From positions 1 through 14,354 of the forward strand of contig DATCSE010000108.1 of assembly GCA_036568605.1 (NCBI GenBank): a DNA stretch of 14,354 nucleotides, written 5' to 3'. Below, one piece after another: positions 14,289 through 14,354 of the stretch (positions are counted from its first letter, which is position 1; the number at the start of each line of letters is the position of its first letter). A program made the position numbers and the translations under genes. A model generated the notes under the pieces. That model had not been told where the DNA came from, ran no database searches, and was given only the letters and a program-made list of their open reading frames with translations. The stretch is from DATCSE01 sp036568605 (GTDB taxonomy: Bacteria; Pseudomonadota; Gammaproteobacteria; Burkholderiales; Burkholderiaceae_C).

Positions 14289-14354
14289 GACTGTCGTCGA
14301 ATCGGATTCGGACCTCGTGCACCTCGGGAGGCTGATCGTCGCCGCCGCAGCGGC

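Noticed and set aside
14189..14354. tRNA-Gly as an integration site for a genomic island
   Set aside because: No integrase and no repeated copy of the tRNA 3' end are seen. Islands normally insert on the 3' side, and only about 90 bases of it are visible.

Overview
This is a high-GC chromosomal stretch that looks like a betaproteobacterium of the order Burkholderiales. The reasons are the pcm-like methyltransferase next to a TolC-family gene, the GC-rich third codon positions throughout, the -10 elements of the form TAGAAT or TAGACT followed by CGCG, and the general style of uppP, trmB and dacB. The genus cannot be fixed from the sequence alone.

Left part (1-4078), envelope and housekeeping genes. 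A TolC-family outer membrane channel gene runs off the left edge on the minus strand. Upstream of it lie a divergent PCMT-family methyltransferase and a TetR-family repressor, both also on the minus strand. The TetR gene has a good sigma70-type promoter, and a perfect inverted repeat (a likely auto-operator) lies between its -10 and its ATG. Divergent from TetR are a DUF1439-type lipoprotein and uppP (undecaprenyl-diphosphatase, TTG start).

Middle part (4130-10914). A minus-strand lipoprotein carries two DUF11 domains and two copies of an uncharacterised module marked by GCNTL and FEQHCEG. Next comes trmB (tRNA m7G46 methyltransferase, minus). A 223-bp divergent region separates trmB from a Tat-exported phosphocholine-type phospholipase C. 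This region holds two Pho-box-like direct repeats in opposite orientations, so the phospholipase is probably a phosphate-starvation gene. dacB (PBP4-type D-Ala-D-Ala carboxypeptidase) follows, with a GTG start that looks leaderless.

Right part (10944-14354), the accessory-looking section. A JmjC/cupin-like putative 2-oxoglutarate dioxygenase (minus) diverges from two tandem, strongly diverged methyltransferases of the TIGR04325 (LIC12133) type. The first of these has a 93-residue Arg-rich tail that looks like translation of former intergenic DNA after loss of its stop codon. A tRNA-Gly(CCC) gene and a GC-rich hairpin close the window.

The items most worth a second look are the JmjC plus double-TIGR04325 locus, the duplicated FEQHCEG module, the paired Pho-box-like sites, and the PCMT homologue that lacks the usual T-I-S active-site segment. 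No insertion sequence, CRISPR array, rRNA or phage gene was seen.
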